This document shows positions 46,101 through 53,889 of a stretch of DNA of 64,000 nt, in pieces. Both the position numbers and the translations under genes were made by a program. Source of the DNA: Gammaproteobacteria bacterium (GTDB taxonomy: Bacteria > Pseudomonadota > Gammaproteobacteria > Steroidobacterales > Rariloculaceae); the NCBI GenBank assembly GCA_022819855.1, contig JAJEGN010000006.1, positions 28,306 through 92,305 of the forward strand, written 5' to 3'. The first letter of the stretch is position 1; every line of letters begins with the position of its first letter. Below the pieces are notes generated by a model that saw only the letters and a list, made by a program, of their open reading frames with translations, ran no database searches and was not told the origin of the DNA.

Positions 46101-46944
46101 CAGAGTGCTCGCGGTCGGTCTTGACGTAGGTCAGCGGCTCGACGCCGCTGTCACGCCACTTCCGGCGGACTTCTTCTTCTGTCCTTGCGCCATCGAAAGC
46201 GTAGATGGACGGTCGTTGGCCTTGAGTGCGCGCGTGCAGGCCCTGCAGCAGATAGCGTACCGGCGGATCGTTTGCCGAATAGCCGAGCAGGATCACCGTG
46301 TAACGGTCGAGCAGATCCCTCACGAACCGCGTCGCCCACCCCTCCGCCAGATACGCTTTGCCGAAGTCCGAACTGGTCAGGACAAATCCCTGGGCCCCAT
46401 CTCCACGGCGCATGTTTCCATTGATCCGACCGTGCAAATACACGAGGCCATCGATCTTCTTGCCGGTAGCCAGATCAGGCAGTGCGGGCGCAACATATCG
46501 TTTGACCGGCTTGTCCATGGCCCGTTCGAAAAGGTAGTCGAAGTTGGTGGTCACGATTTGGTGTTTGCCCTCTGCGGACTTCGACAGGCGGAGGACAGTT
46601 TCATGAGCCGTAAGGGACCTGTCGCGTTTCGGCTTGAGGCGTCTGGAGATCCAATAGTCGATCTCGGGTCGCGCGTATTCCTGTTGAAGCAGGTTGAATA
46701 TCTGGTCAAACGCCGGCAAAGCGGCAGAATCGGCGACGGTGCGGTGATGCGATTCCAGCAATTTTCTGGATTGTGCCGAAGACGGTGCGCCAAGGCTCGC
46801 GATCACGTCTTCGCAGAGACCGCCAAAGTTGGGCATGTCCGCGGATAGCGACACGCCGGCACCGCAGAAAAAAACCACGTTTCCGCGATCTCGATCTTCG
46901 AGAAGCCTGTCTGGAATACTTGGGCCGTCAGCTATGAACCGCAC
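43123..46944 (-). CDS. Large SIR2-domain protein, probable anti-phage NADase
   Basis: The 1,273-residue protein begins with a SIR2-like domain: FFCGAGVS (GAGVS at residues 28-32), VTTNFDYLFE (TTNFD 132-136), YLHGRING with the catalytic-type histidine (171) and LLGYSANDPPVRYLL (220-231). The remaining thousand residues are helical and repetitive without a catalytic motif I recognise; the end (HFPEVVDTVVPVLTRVSKPSAVMYTFES ... RWRRLRRIA) fits the DUF4020 type found behind some SIR2 domains. Large SIR2 proteins such as the defence-associated sirtuins deplete NAD on phage infection. Presence next to a toxin locus supports a defence role. It stands alone, convergent to the RHS/immunity genes. Confidence 0.82.
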   Translation of the reverse strand: MRFIADGPSIPDRLLEDRDRGNVVFFCGAGVSLSADMPNFGGLCEDVIASLGAPSSAQSRKLLESHHRTVADSAALPAFDQIFNLLQQEYARPEIDYWISRRLKPKRDRSLTAHETVLRLSKSAEGKHQIVTTNFDYLFERAMDKPVKRYVAPALPDLATGKKIDGLVYLHGRINGNMRRGDGAQGFVLTSSDFGKAYLAEGWATRFVRDLLDRYTVILLGYSANDPPVRYLLQGLHARTQGQRPSIYAFDGARTEEEVRRKWRDSGVEPLTYVKTDREHSVLWNTLEAWAVRADDPAGWRQAIVQRAQQGPKMLKPEERGQVVSILKTDTGASEFSSAVPPPPGEWLLVLDPVFRFANADSESVPRPEYGLDDDRARPANPRLVAEPQNDLLGLQDADSQGRSGTRIAGVPTYDADRLTQRLFHLARWIASVAHEPVVVWWARPYATLHPELLRQLELRLQQASSDFPTSARKAWRLLAERFRRSNRDDLRQLWYKTKQRIALEGWTLGVLRAFEQATQPFLDTRVPLGGVHAVPSEPTWFDNKLKHIVELEVKFPPYERIDQATIPDHAVTHVYRILRNHLEHAADLLGDLDPDQWWPTTTLHPEERRRNDLHVDEASSYLQWFRSILDRQVELDPDRVRHDCALWPREERFFFDKLRLYVWSIPGLVDASTVAKDLLALSDEAFWEHRHRRELLMLLRSRWVDLRKEARSGIEKRIVEGRPMVDGADESRFARIRSVTSATMLGWLQREGCPLTAATAARLPELRGADPNWNAEWDKHAARSNDAYGGWYKTDTDSSAIDELPLGEIIPAAAENTGDDSDRLIEHRPFDGLVADRPARAVAALTHASRRGEWPTVFWRSAILKWPENCSPRLRRLFAERLARLPKEHIFELRFELFRWAENNLRLVAQSDLDRALQLLDALLVKLLANSVEATRSSLGSMSVVGGVRREESRRTLDHAINSPIGDATQLLLLIVKDLSLNQEEGIPESIRIRLERLSTSPGEGCDHAACIVAKDIGYLFYIDPVWTSATVVPWLNVEHPLAEPAWNGFLHNSQPPVQELFSQIRSDFSSVAGKLPGWSWIDSSSDIWHRMLVQACRWHRPSRRFISFEEARALLQVTTESGRVHCLGILRLILREDDKHWRGFVKPFLEQAWPRELRFQTESTSNALAEVAESAKDHFPEVVDTVVPVLTRVSKPSAVMYTFESNEENDEQSLATRFPRHTLKLFHAFVPDSPQYVPFDLHKVLEMIGDADPALRQDQRWRRLRRIAIGG

Positions 46945-47187
46945 AATTCCTCGTACTGTTTGCTAGATCAGGGTGGTGGACGATAGTAGTACAAGAAGCA
47001 TGATCGCCCATCTGGTAAGCCTGACCAACATATTGACCCACCCTGGGATTGGCATGCTGCCAAGGCGAGTTCGCGATCCAGTTCGGCGACAGATTTTTGG
47101 TGACGGCTTAGGAGATGACATACGGCTCAGCACACACTCGTGCGCCTTTCTCGATACCCGAGCAAGTAGGACGACTGCGACTCGCAA

Positions 47188-47724
47188 CTATTCGATCGAT
47201 CTTTGCTGAGCGTCGCGAATGGAAGCCAACAGCCCCTCATGATCCCCGACGCTAATTATCAGGGAAAAACCGTCAGTAGTCGGCAAAGCCAGCGCCTGGC
47301 GTGAAGTAATTGCGACCAATGCTGGCCCCTTATCCGCAGTATTGAACCATCCCAATTGATATCCAGGGAGTCCGAGGGCGTTTGTTCGAAGCACTGTTCT
47401 ATAGGGACTCGGTTCGCCCGTACTCACGATCTCTGCAGAATCAACAAGGATGCTCGAGATTGGGATCCCGCGGCCATAAATCTGTACCCTTAGTTCCAGG
47501 CGGTCATCAACGATTTCAACCGCAGACCGCAGCTGACCTATGGCAAACCAAACCATCAACCCCGCCACAGCAACACAAACCGCCATACCAGCGTACAGAG
47601 CTAACGCAACCCGCTGATCAAGGTGGCGAAGGTTCCAGAGCACAACAGCAATGAGCAGCGAGAAGCCGGCGAGAAGCATCAGCAACAGAATCTGTGTCCA
47701 ACCGACGCCTTCTATTTCAAACAT
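47188..47724 (-). CDS. Membrane protein with PH-like cytoplasmic domain
   Basis: The protein has two N-terminal membrane helices (WTQILLLMLLAGFSLLIAVVLW and LALYAGMAVCVAVAGLMVWFAIG) followed by a beta-rich domain (SAVEIVDDRLELRVQIYGRGIPISSILVDSAEIV ... NTADKGPALVAITSRQALALPTTDG). That layout resembles bacterial PH-domain membrane proteins. The function is unknown. I start at MFEIEGVG; an in-frame ATG at 47787 would add 21 polar residues and neither has a strong ribosome-binding site. Base composition is intermediate between the A+T-rich tip of the RHS locus and the GC-rich flanks, so it may belong to the accessory segment. Confidence 0.6.
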   Translation of the reverse strand: MFEIEGVGWTQILLLMLLAGFSLLIAVVLWNLRHLDQRVALALYAGMAVCVAVAGLMVWFAIGQLRSAVEIVDDRLELRVQIYGRGIPISSILVDSAEIVSTGEPSPYRTVLRTNALGLPGYQLGWFNTADKGPALVAITSRQALALPTTDGFSLIISVGDHEGLLASIRDAQQRSIE

Positions 47725-47873
47725 TGATCTCGCCCAACCAATTTTTGCTGCATTAGTATTCTGAAACCAACCCGCTTCCTGGCACAAGCGTCTTCAGCCC
47801 GCCAAGCGCCCGCGCAACCCGAGCGGGCGCTACGGGCGAAGGTCAATATCGAGGCCGACGTGCCGGGCCAGCT

Positions 47874-48536
47874 TCAAGTGCGCCTGAGCCCGGCGAGCCA
47901 GGCACCAATATCGCGAATCTCCTCCGGTGAAACGCTGTGCTCGATCCGATAGCTTTTCCAGGACACCTGATACCCGGCCGCAAGCAGCAGGTCACGCGAC
48001 AGCGTGCCGAATGAGATGTCGATGAGCGGGTCGAGGCTGCCGTGCGCCATGAGGACGGGCGTCTGCCGGCTTGCCGCGGTCGCTTCGCGCTCGAGGTCCG
48101 CCGCGAGCGGCAGATAAGTGGACAGGGCGATCGCGCCGGCCAGCGGCTCGGTCTCGCGCGTGGCCGTGTAGAGCGCGATCGCGCCGCCCTGCGAGAACCC
48201 CGCGAGCACGATGCGGTCGCGGCTCAGGCCTCGGTCGATTTCACGATCGATCAGCGCGCGCACGGCGGCGGCGCTCGCGCGTATGCCTTCCTCGTCCTCG
48301 GGGCCGCCCGGGCCTAGCGCGAGGATGTCGTACCAGGCGCGCATCGGCATGCCGCCGTTGATCGTCACCGGTCGCACGGGCGCATGCGGGAACACGAAGC
48401 GCGTCCCGAACGGCAGGTCGAGTTCGCGGGCCACGGGCTCGAAGTCGTGACCGTCGGCGCCGAGCCCGTGCAGCCAGATGATTCCGAGTTCGATCGGGGC
48501 GCCCGTCTCAAGTTCTACGGTTTCAAGTGTCGCCAT
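47874..48536 (-). CDS. Carboxylesterase / phospholipase of the alpha/beta-hydrolase fold
   Basis: The 220-residue protein fits the bacterial carboxylesterase/acyl-protein-thioesterase family: IIWLHGLGADGHDF (oxyanion-hole loop), FVFPHAPVRPVTINGG, the nucleophile motif GFSQGGAIAL, MAHGSLDPLI (catalytic aspartate) and RIEHSVSPEE (catalytic histidine). These cytosolic enzymes hydrolyse short-chain esters or lysophospholipids. The start MATLETVELE is chosen because homologues begin there; 33 upstream in-frame codons are unlikely to be coding. It is transcribed away from argR with 160 bp between them. Confidence 0.92.
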   Translation of the reverse strand: MATLETVELETGAPIELGIIWLHGLGADGHDFEPVARELDLPFGTRFVFPHAPVRPVTINGGMPMRAWYDILALGPGGPEDEEGIRASAAAVRALIDREIDRGLSRDRIVLAGFSQGGAIALYTATRETEPLAGAIALSTYLPLAADLEREATAASRQTPVLMAHGSLDPLIDISFGTLSRDLLLAAGYQVSWKSYRIEHSVSPEEIRDIGAWLAGLRRT

Positions 48537-48639
48537 CTCGATGGTCCCTGGTCGTCGCTGCGCTCTTGCAGTTACGGGAAATCCGCATGAATCGAGCCTC
48601 TCCGCGCTCAAGTCGTTGCGGCGCCCACGCGGCAAGGGG

Positions 48640-48686
48640 TTGCATATTTGCGCATAATGAATACTATATGCGCGTTTTCATGCATA
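48640..48686 (+). promoter_or_regulatory. argR promoter overlapped by ARG-box-like palindromes
   Basis: An A+T-rich island in GC-rich DNA. TTGCAT (48640-48645) and TACTAT (48662-48667), 16 bases apart, form a promoter with a short leader before the argR ATG at 48697. Overlapping it are imperfect palindromes TGCATATTTGCGCATA, TGAATACTATATGC and TATGCGCGTTTTCATGCATA, resembling tandem ARG boxes (consensus TGAAT-N6-ATTCA-like). This suggests autorepression of the arginine operon by ArgR. Confidence 0.6.
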
Positions 48687-48696
48687 ACGCCCTACG

Positions 48697-49164
48697 ATGC
48701 CCGCAGCCAATATCCAACAGCAGCTCGAACGTCGGCAAGCGATTGCGCGGCTGCTCGACGAGCACGAGGTCGGTCGTCAGTCGGAGCTCGTCGAGTTGCT
48801 GCGCGCCGAAGGTTATCCGGCCACGCAGTCTAGCGTGAGCCGCGATTTGCGCAATGTCGGTGCGGCAAAGGTCGGCGACCGTTACCTGCTGCCTGCGCGC
48901 GCCGGCGGCGGCAGGGAGGGGCCGCTGGAGGTCATCGGGCAGTTCGTTCGCGACGTGCGCCCGGCGGGTCCGAACCTGCTCGTGATTGCGACGGCGATCG
49001 GCGCCGCGCAGCGCGTGGCGCTCACGCTCGATCGGCTCGGCTGGCCGGAGATTGTCGGCACCCTGTCGGGCGACGACACGATCTTCGTCGCGACGGCGAG
49101 CGCGGCCAGGCAGCGCCGCGTCAGGAGCATGCTCCGGCAGTACATGAGCGAGGCATCGGAATGA
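48697..49164 (+). CDS. argR: Arginine repressor ArgR
   Basis: The 155-residue protein has an N-terminal winged HTH (QAIARLLDEHEVGRQSELVELL ... TQSSVSRDLRNVGAAKV) and a C-terminal arginine-binding/oligomerisation domain (GAAQRVALTLDRLGWPEIVGTLSGDDTIFVAT, with the GDDT motif that contacts arginine). ArgR hexamers bound to arginine repress biosynthetic genes. As the first gene of the operon behind ARG-box-like sites it is likely self-regulated. Its stop overlaps the argG start by four bases (ATGA). Confidence 0.94.
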   Translation: MPAANIQQQLERRQAIARLLDEHEVGRQSELVELLRAEGYPATQSSVSRDLRNVGAAKVGDRYLLPARAGGGREGPLEVIGQFVRDVRPAGPNLLVIATAIGAAQRVALTLDRLGWPEIVGTLSGDDTIFVATASAARQRRVRSMLRQYMSEASE

Positions 49165-50375
49165 CTACGGACAACAACGGCAACCCGATCGTGCTCGCGT
49201 TCTCGGGCGGTCTCGACACATCGTTCTGCATCCCCTGGCTCAGGGAGACCTACGGGCGCCCGGTCGTGACGGTGACCGTCAATACGGGCGGCCTGGACGC
49301 GGCGGCTGCGACGGCGCTCGCCGACCGGTCGCTCGCGCTCGGCGCCACCGATCACGTGCTCATCGAGGCGCGCGAGGAGTTCTTCGACTCCGTGCTCAAG
49401 TACCTGGTCATGGGCAACGTGCGGCGCGGCCAGCTCTACCCGCTGTGCGTCGGCGCCGAGCGCGGCGTGCAGGCGGCGCATCTCGCGCGAGTTGCGACCG
49501 GTCTCCGTGCCGCGAGCGTCGCGCATGGCTGCACGGCCGCCGGCAACGACCAGGTGCGCTTCGAGATCATCCTCAAGGCGCTCGCCCCGGACCTCGAGGT
49601 GCTTGCGCCGGTTCGCGACCACGCCTGGGCGCGAGCGGATCAACTCGAGTTTCTCGAGGAGCGCGGCATGCCGACGCCGCAAGGCGGCTCCGCTTACTCA
49701 ATCAATCGCGGGCTCTGGGGCGTGACGATCGGCGGCACGGAGACTCTCGATTCGGAGGACTGCATCCCCGAATCGGCCTGGGTGCTGAGCGCCGGCGCCT
49801 TCGACGCGCCACGGGAACCGCTGGAAATCGAGATCGGTTTCGAACGCGGAGTGCCGACGGCGGTCGACGGCGAACGCCTCGACCCCGTGGTGCTGGTGGA
49901 GCGGCTCGAGACGATCGGCCAGGCCTACGCCATCGGCCGCGGCATCCATCTCGGCGACACGATCATCGGCACCAAGGGGCGCGTGGCCTTCGAAGCGCCG
50001 GCGGCCGAGATCCTGATCGCCGCACACCGCGAACTCGAGAAACTGACGCTGAGCGCCACGCAGGCGAGGGTCAAGGAACAGCTCGGCCAGATCTACGGCG
50101 ACCTCATCCACGAAGGCCGGCAGCTCGACCCCGTATGCGCGGACATCCAGGCGCTGTTCGAATCGTCGCAATCCAGGGTCAGCGGCACGGTCCGCTGCCT
50201 GTTGCGGCCGGGCAGCGTGTTCGTGCTCGGCATGAACTCGCCGCACTCGCTGATGGCCGCAAGCCGGGGCAAGTACGGGGAATCGGCTGGCGAGTGGACG
50301 AGCGCCGACGCGCTCGGCTTCTCCCGGATCGTCTCGCTGCCCGGAATGCTGCACACGCGTGCCACGGGAGACTGA
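49161..50375 (+). CDS. argG: Argininosuccinate synthase
   Basis: The 404-residue enzyme joins citrulline and aspartate using ATP. The N-terminal PP-loop AFSGGLDTSFCIPWL (residues 13-27) binds ATP; further family segments are YPLCVGAERGVQAAHLARV, GCTAAGNDQVRFEI and ETLDSEDCIPESAWVLS. Length is normal for ArgG. It overlaps argR by four bases and is followed by the DUF1611 gene after a single base. Confidence 0.95.
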   Translation: MTTDNNGNPIVLAFSGGLDTSFCIPWLRETYGRPVVTVTVNTGGLDAAAATALADRSLALGATDHVLIEAREEFFDSVLKYLVMGNVRRGQLYPLCVGAERGVQAAHLARVATGLRAASVAHGCTAAGNDQVRFEIILKALAPDLEVLAPVRDHAWARADQLEFLEERGMPTPQGGSAYSINRGLWGVTIGGTETLDSEDCIPESAWVLSAGAFDAPREPLEIEIGFERGVPTAVDGERLDPVVLVERLETIGQAYAIGRGIHLGDTIIGTKGRVAFEAPAAEILIAAHRELEKLTLSATQARVKEQLGQIYGDLIHEGRQLDPVCADIQALFESSQSRVSGTVRCLLRPGSVFVLGMNSPHSLMAASRGKYGESAGEWTSADALGFSRIVSLPGMLHTRATGD

Positions 50376-50376
50376 C

Positions 50377-51450
50377 ATGCGCTCCGTCCTGGTCGACAAG
50401 ATCGCCTCGGTTGCCATCGGCGCGGAGCTGCCGAACGAGATCCGCGTGAGCCCCGAAATCCCGTGCGACGAAGGGGTTCTCGTGGCCGTCGAGGTCCTTA
50501 ACCAGAAGTCGCGCTACAACACGCTCGAGCTTGTGAGCGGCAGGATGGCCAGGCTCAAGCGCGGCGACATCATCGTCGGCGCGCTCGGGCACCGCAAGGC
50601 GCTCTTCGGCTATTCGGGCCACCTGCCCGAGCAGCTCGCGCCCGGCGATGTCGTGCAGTTGCTGAATCTCGGCGGCGTGCTCGGTGTCTGCGACTCGGTC
50701 AACCCCACGCACGGCCAGCCGTTCGACTGCCGCGTGCTCGGCGTCGTGCTCGAATTCCCGTTTCTCGGCCAGCGGGTGGGCGTGCCGGCGCGCGTGGCGA
50801 AGACCGAACTCGCCCAGTCCGGCGCCCTCGCGCGCCTGCAGGCGCCGGTCGTCGCGCTCGCCGGAACCTGCATGGATTCGGGGAAGACGGTGGCCGCATG
50901 CGCGCTGATCAGCCGGTTCCGCCAGAACGGGCTCAACGTCGATGCGTTCAAGGCCACGGGCGTGGCGCTGCGCCGCGACATCCTCGCGATGGCGGACGCG
51001 GGCGCCCGCAATACCGGGATATTCTCCGACTACGGGGTCGTCGCGACGACGCCGGATAACGCGCCCGCCCTGACGCGGAGCCTCCTCGCCGAACTCGGCC
51101 GCGGCAAACCCGACGTCATCGTCTTCGAACTCGGCGACGGGCTGCTCGGAGCCTACGGCGTGCAGACGATTCTACGGGACCCCGAGATCCGCGAGGTGCT
51201 GTCGGCGGTCGTGCTTTGCGCAAACGACCCGGTAGCCGCCTGGGGCGGCACGACGCTGTTGCGCGACGAGTTTGAAATCTCGCCCACGGTCGTCACGGGG
51301 CCTGCGACGGACAACCAGGTCGGCATCGAGATCATCGAACGGCGCTGCGGCGTCAGCGCGTTCAACGCGTTGACGGCGGGCAGCGAGCTCGGCGATTTCG
51401 TGCAGGGCGCGATCGGTCTCGGGCAGAACCCGGCGGAGGCATCGCTGTGA
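50377..51450 (+). CDS. DUF1611-family P-loop protein embedded in the arginine operon
   Basis: The 357-residue protein has a beta-rich N-terminal domain (about residues 1-120) and a C-terminal P-loop NTPase-like domain with GTCMDSGKTVAACALI (Walker A-like, about residues 165-180) and FELGDGLLGAYGVQTIL, which fits DUF1611. Some family members are encoded next to dipeptide epimerases; no reaction is firmly assigned. Here it lies between argG and argC, one base after the former and overlapping the latter by four bases (GTGA), so it is translated as part of the arginine pathway. An ATG six codons earlier overlaps argG and is less likely. Confidence 0.82.
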   Translation: MRSVLVDKIASVAIGAELPNEIRVSPEIPCDEGVLVAVEVLNQKSRYNTLELVSGRMARLKRGDIIVGALGHRKALFGYSGHLPEQLAPGDVVQLLNLGGVLGVCDSVNPTHGQPFDCRVLGVVLEFPFLGQRVGVPARVAKTELAQSGALARLQAPVVALAGTCMDSGKTVAACALISRFRQNGLNVDAFKATGVALRRDILAMADAGARNTGIFSDYGVVATTPDNAPALTRSLLAELGRGKPDVIVFELGDGLLGAYGVQTILRDPEIREVLSAVVLCANDPVAAWGGTTLLRDEFEISPTVVTGPATDNQVGIEIIERRCGVSAFNALTAGSELGDFVQGAIGLGQNPAEASL

Positions 51451-52655
51451 GCGGCTCGTGGCCCGTCATCGTCCTCGGCGGCACCGGCTACGTCGGCGGG
51501 GAAATGCTGCGTCTCGTCGCGGCCCACCCGGCACTCGAACTCGGCGCGGCCGTGTCGACGAGCCGGGCGGGAGGACTGCTGGCGGAGAGCTTCGCGCACC
51601 TGGGTCCCTGCTATCCCGAGGCGCGCTTCGTCTCGTTCGACGCCGCGATCGAAGGCCTCGCGGATGCGCCCCACTGGATCGTGCTCTCCGCCGCGCCGCA
51701 CGGCGCTTCGGCCGCGATGGTCGCGCGGCTGCTCGATGCGGCCGAAGCGGCCGGGGTCGCGCTCACGGTCGTCGATGCCTCTGCGGACTTTCGCTTCAAC
51801 GACGCGGACGCGTTCGCCTCGGTCTACAGGCAGCCGCATTCGGCGCCCGCGCGGCTGCCCGAATTCCACTGCGCCGTGCCCGAGCACTCCGGGAGCATCG
51901 ACACGCCGCATGCGGCCCATCCGGGCTGCTTTGCCACGACCATGCTGCTCGCGATCGTGCCGCTCGTGAAGGCGGGCGCCTGTTCGGGGCCGTTCTATGT
52001 CAGTGCCGTCACCGGCAGCACCGGAGCGGGGCGCACGCCGCGCGACACCACCCACCATCCGGTCCGGCAGAGCAACCTGTTCGCCTACCTGCCGCTTGCG
52101 CACCGGCACGCGCCCGAAGTCCGGGCCCTGGCGAAAGCGGCGACGGGCCGGGACATCGATCTCAAGTTCGTACCGCATTCCGGCCCATTCGCGCGCGGCA
52201 TTCACGCGACGGTTTTCTGCGCCCGCGCCGGCGCCGGAGACGAACTCGCAGGGCAGGTGGATGTGGGCGCTCACGGCGCGGCGGAACGGATCCTCGGCGG
52301 CGCAGGCAAGGACATCGCCGTCCCGTCGGAGACCGGGACACGCCGCGCGGCAAGCGAGTTCAACACCGCGCGCAACAACAACGCCGCCGCCGCCGAGTTG
52401 CGAGCGCTCTTTAACGACTACTACGCCGATTCGCAGTTCGTCCGCGTCGGTTCCACGCCGCCGCGAGTCAAGGACATCGCCGGCAGCAACTACGCGCAAC
52501 TGAGCGTTGCCGTCGACGGCGACACCATCGTCGTGTGCTCGGTGCTCGACAACCTCGTCAAGGGCGCCGCGGGGGGCAGCATCCAGTGGGTCAACCGCCT
52601 GCTCGGACTGCCCGAGAGCCTGGGCCTGACGGCGCCCGCGGCAGGCTGGGTCTGA
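51447..52655 (+). CDS. argC: N-acyl-gamma-glutamyl-phosphate reductase
   Basis: The 402-residue enzyme starts at a GTG inside the GTGA overlap with the previous gene. GGTGYVGGEMLRL (about residues 11-23) binds NADP, and HPGCFATTMLL carries the catalytic cysteine; GSTGAGRTP and PHSGPFARGIHATVF are substrate-site segments. It reduces N-acylglutamyl phosphate to the semialdehyde. It is longer than the usual 310-345 residues and carries an inserted region near the C-terminus (RRAASEFNTARNNN) as in some Xanthomonadales-type ArgC. The stop overlaps the argD start by one base (TGATG). Confidence 0.93.
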   Translation: MSGSWPVIVLGGTGYVGGEMLRLVAAHPALELGAAVSTSRAGGLLAESFAHLGPCYPEARFVSFDAAIEGLADAPHWIVLSAAPHGASAAMVARLLDAAEAAGVALTVVDASADFRFNDADAFASVYRQPHSAPARLPEFHCAVPEHSGSIDTPHAAHPGCFATTMLLAIVPLVKAGACSGPFYVSAVTGSTGAGRTPRDTTHHPVRQSNLFAYLPLAHRHAPEVRALAKAATGRDIDLKFVPHSGPFARGIHATVFCARAGAGDELAGQVDVGAHGAAERILGGAGKDIAVPSETGTRRAASEFNTARNNNAAAAELRALFNDYYADSQFVRVGSTPPRVKDIAGSNYAQLSVAVDGDTIVVCSVLDNLVKGAAGGSIQWVNRLLGLPESLGLTAPAAGWV

Positions 52656-53863
52656 TGAACGCCAAGCCAGCTTCAGCGCACCTCGACGAGGTGTACCCGC
52701 TCCTGCCGTTCGAGCCGGTTGGCGGCGAGGGGGTCCACCTCGTGGACGCCGCCGGACGCCGGGTGCTCGATCTCTACGCGGGGCACGCCGTCGCCGCGCT
52801 CGGCTATGGACATCCGCGGCTCGTCGAAGCGGTCGCGGAACAGGCGCGAACGCTCTTTTTCCAGAGCAACGCGGTCGCGCTCGGCGTCCGCGACGAGGCC
52901 GCGCAGATGCTCGCGGACTTCGCGCCGTCGCCGCTCGAGCGCGTGTTCTTTGTCAACAGCGGCGCCGAAGCGAACGAGAACGCGCTGCGCCTCGCACTGA
53001 AGCTCACGGGACGGACCAACGTCGTCGCCGTCGAACATGCGTTCCACGGCCGCACGGCCGCAGCCGGCGCGCTCACGTGGCCGCCGGAAAAATCCTGGTA
53101 CGGTTTCCCGCGCACGCCGATGGACGTGACTTTCGTTGCGCGCAACGACGTTGCAGCGCTCAGCGCCGCCATCGACGACCGGACGGCCGCGGTCGTCCTC
53201 GAGCCCGTCCAGGGGCTTGCGGGCGCCTGGCCGTTGTCGCAGGCGTTCTGTGAGGCCGCGCGCGCGTCCTGCGACGCCGCAGGCGCCCTGCTGATCCTCG
53301 ACGAGGTCCAGACGGGCGTCGGCCGCCTCGGGGCGCCCTTCGGCGCCGACCTGCTCGGGGTGGAACCCGACATCCTCACGGTGGCCAAGGGGCTCGCGGG
53401 CGGCTTGCCGGCCGGCGCGGTACTCATGCGGCAGGACATCGCGAGCGAGTTCGGCCCCGGTGCGCTCGCCACGACCTTCGGCGGCGGACCGGTTGCCTGC
53501 GCCGCGATCGCGGCCGTCATCGAGACGATCCGGCGCGACGGGCTGCTTGAGCGGGTCCGGACTGTCTCGGCGCAAATCCAGGCAAGCTGCCGGGTCGGCC
53601 CCGTGCGGTCCATTCACGGCGCGGGTTTCCTGCTCGGACTCGTGACCGGACCGCGCGCGGCGACGGTCCGGGACGCGCTACTCGAGCGAGGAATATTGAC
53701 CGGCACGAGCGCGGACCCCCATGTGCTGAGGCTCCTGCCTCCGCTCATTCTTGACGAGGCGCATGCCGCGCAACTGGCCGCGGCCCTTCGGGAGATCGGC
53801 CACGACCTGGACGGAAACCTCGACCGGGACCCTGACCAGGGTGGCGGCGGAGACGACGATTGA
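52655..53863 (+). CDS. argD: N-acylornithine aminotransferase (class III PLP enzyme)
   Basis: The 402-residue enzyme shows class III aminotransferase features: LDLYAGHAVAALGYGHPRL, FFVNSGAEANENALRLA for PLP phosphate binding, EHAFHGRT, LLILDEVQTGVGRLG, and VAKGLAGGLPAGAVL carrying the PLP lysine. It transaminates N-acylglutamate semialdehyde to N-acylornithine. Whether the acyl group is acetyl or succinyl is linked to the ArgF' question downstream. The last 20 residues are Asp/Gly-rich and unusual. The start is coupled to the argC stop (TGATG). Confidence 0.92.
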   Translation: MNAKPASAHLDEVYPLLPFEPVGGEGVHLVDAAGRRVLDLYAGHAVAALGYGHPRLVEAVAEQARTLFFQSNAVALGVRDEAAQMLADFAPSPLERVFFVNSGAEANENALRLALKLTGRTNVVAVEHAFHGRTAAAGALTWPPEKSWYGFPRTPMDVTFVARNDVAALSAAIDDRTAAVVLEPVQGLAGAWPLSQAFCEAARASCDAAGALLILDEVQTGVGRLGAPFGADLLGVEPDILTVAKGLAGGLPAGAVLMRQDIASEFGPGALATTFGGGPVACAAIAAVIETIRRDGLLERVRTVSAQIQASCRVGPVRSIHGAGFLLGLVTGPRAATVRDALLERGILTGTSADPHVLRLLPPLILDEAHAAQLAAALREIGHDLDGNLDRDPDQGGGGDDD

Positions 53864-53889
53864 CCGAACCCATGACGGAGACCTTGACG

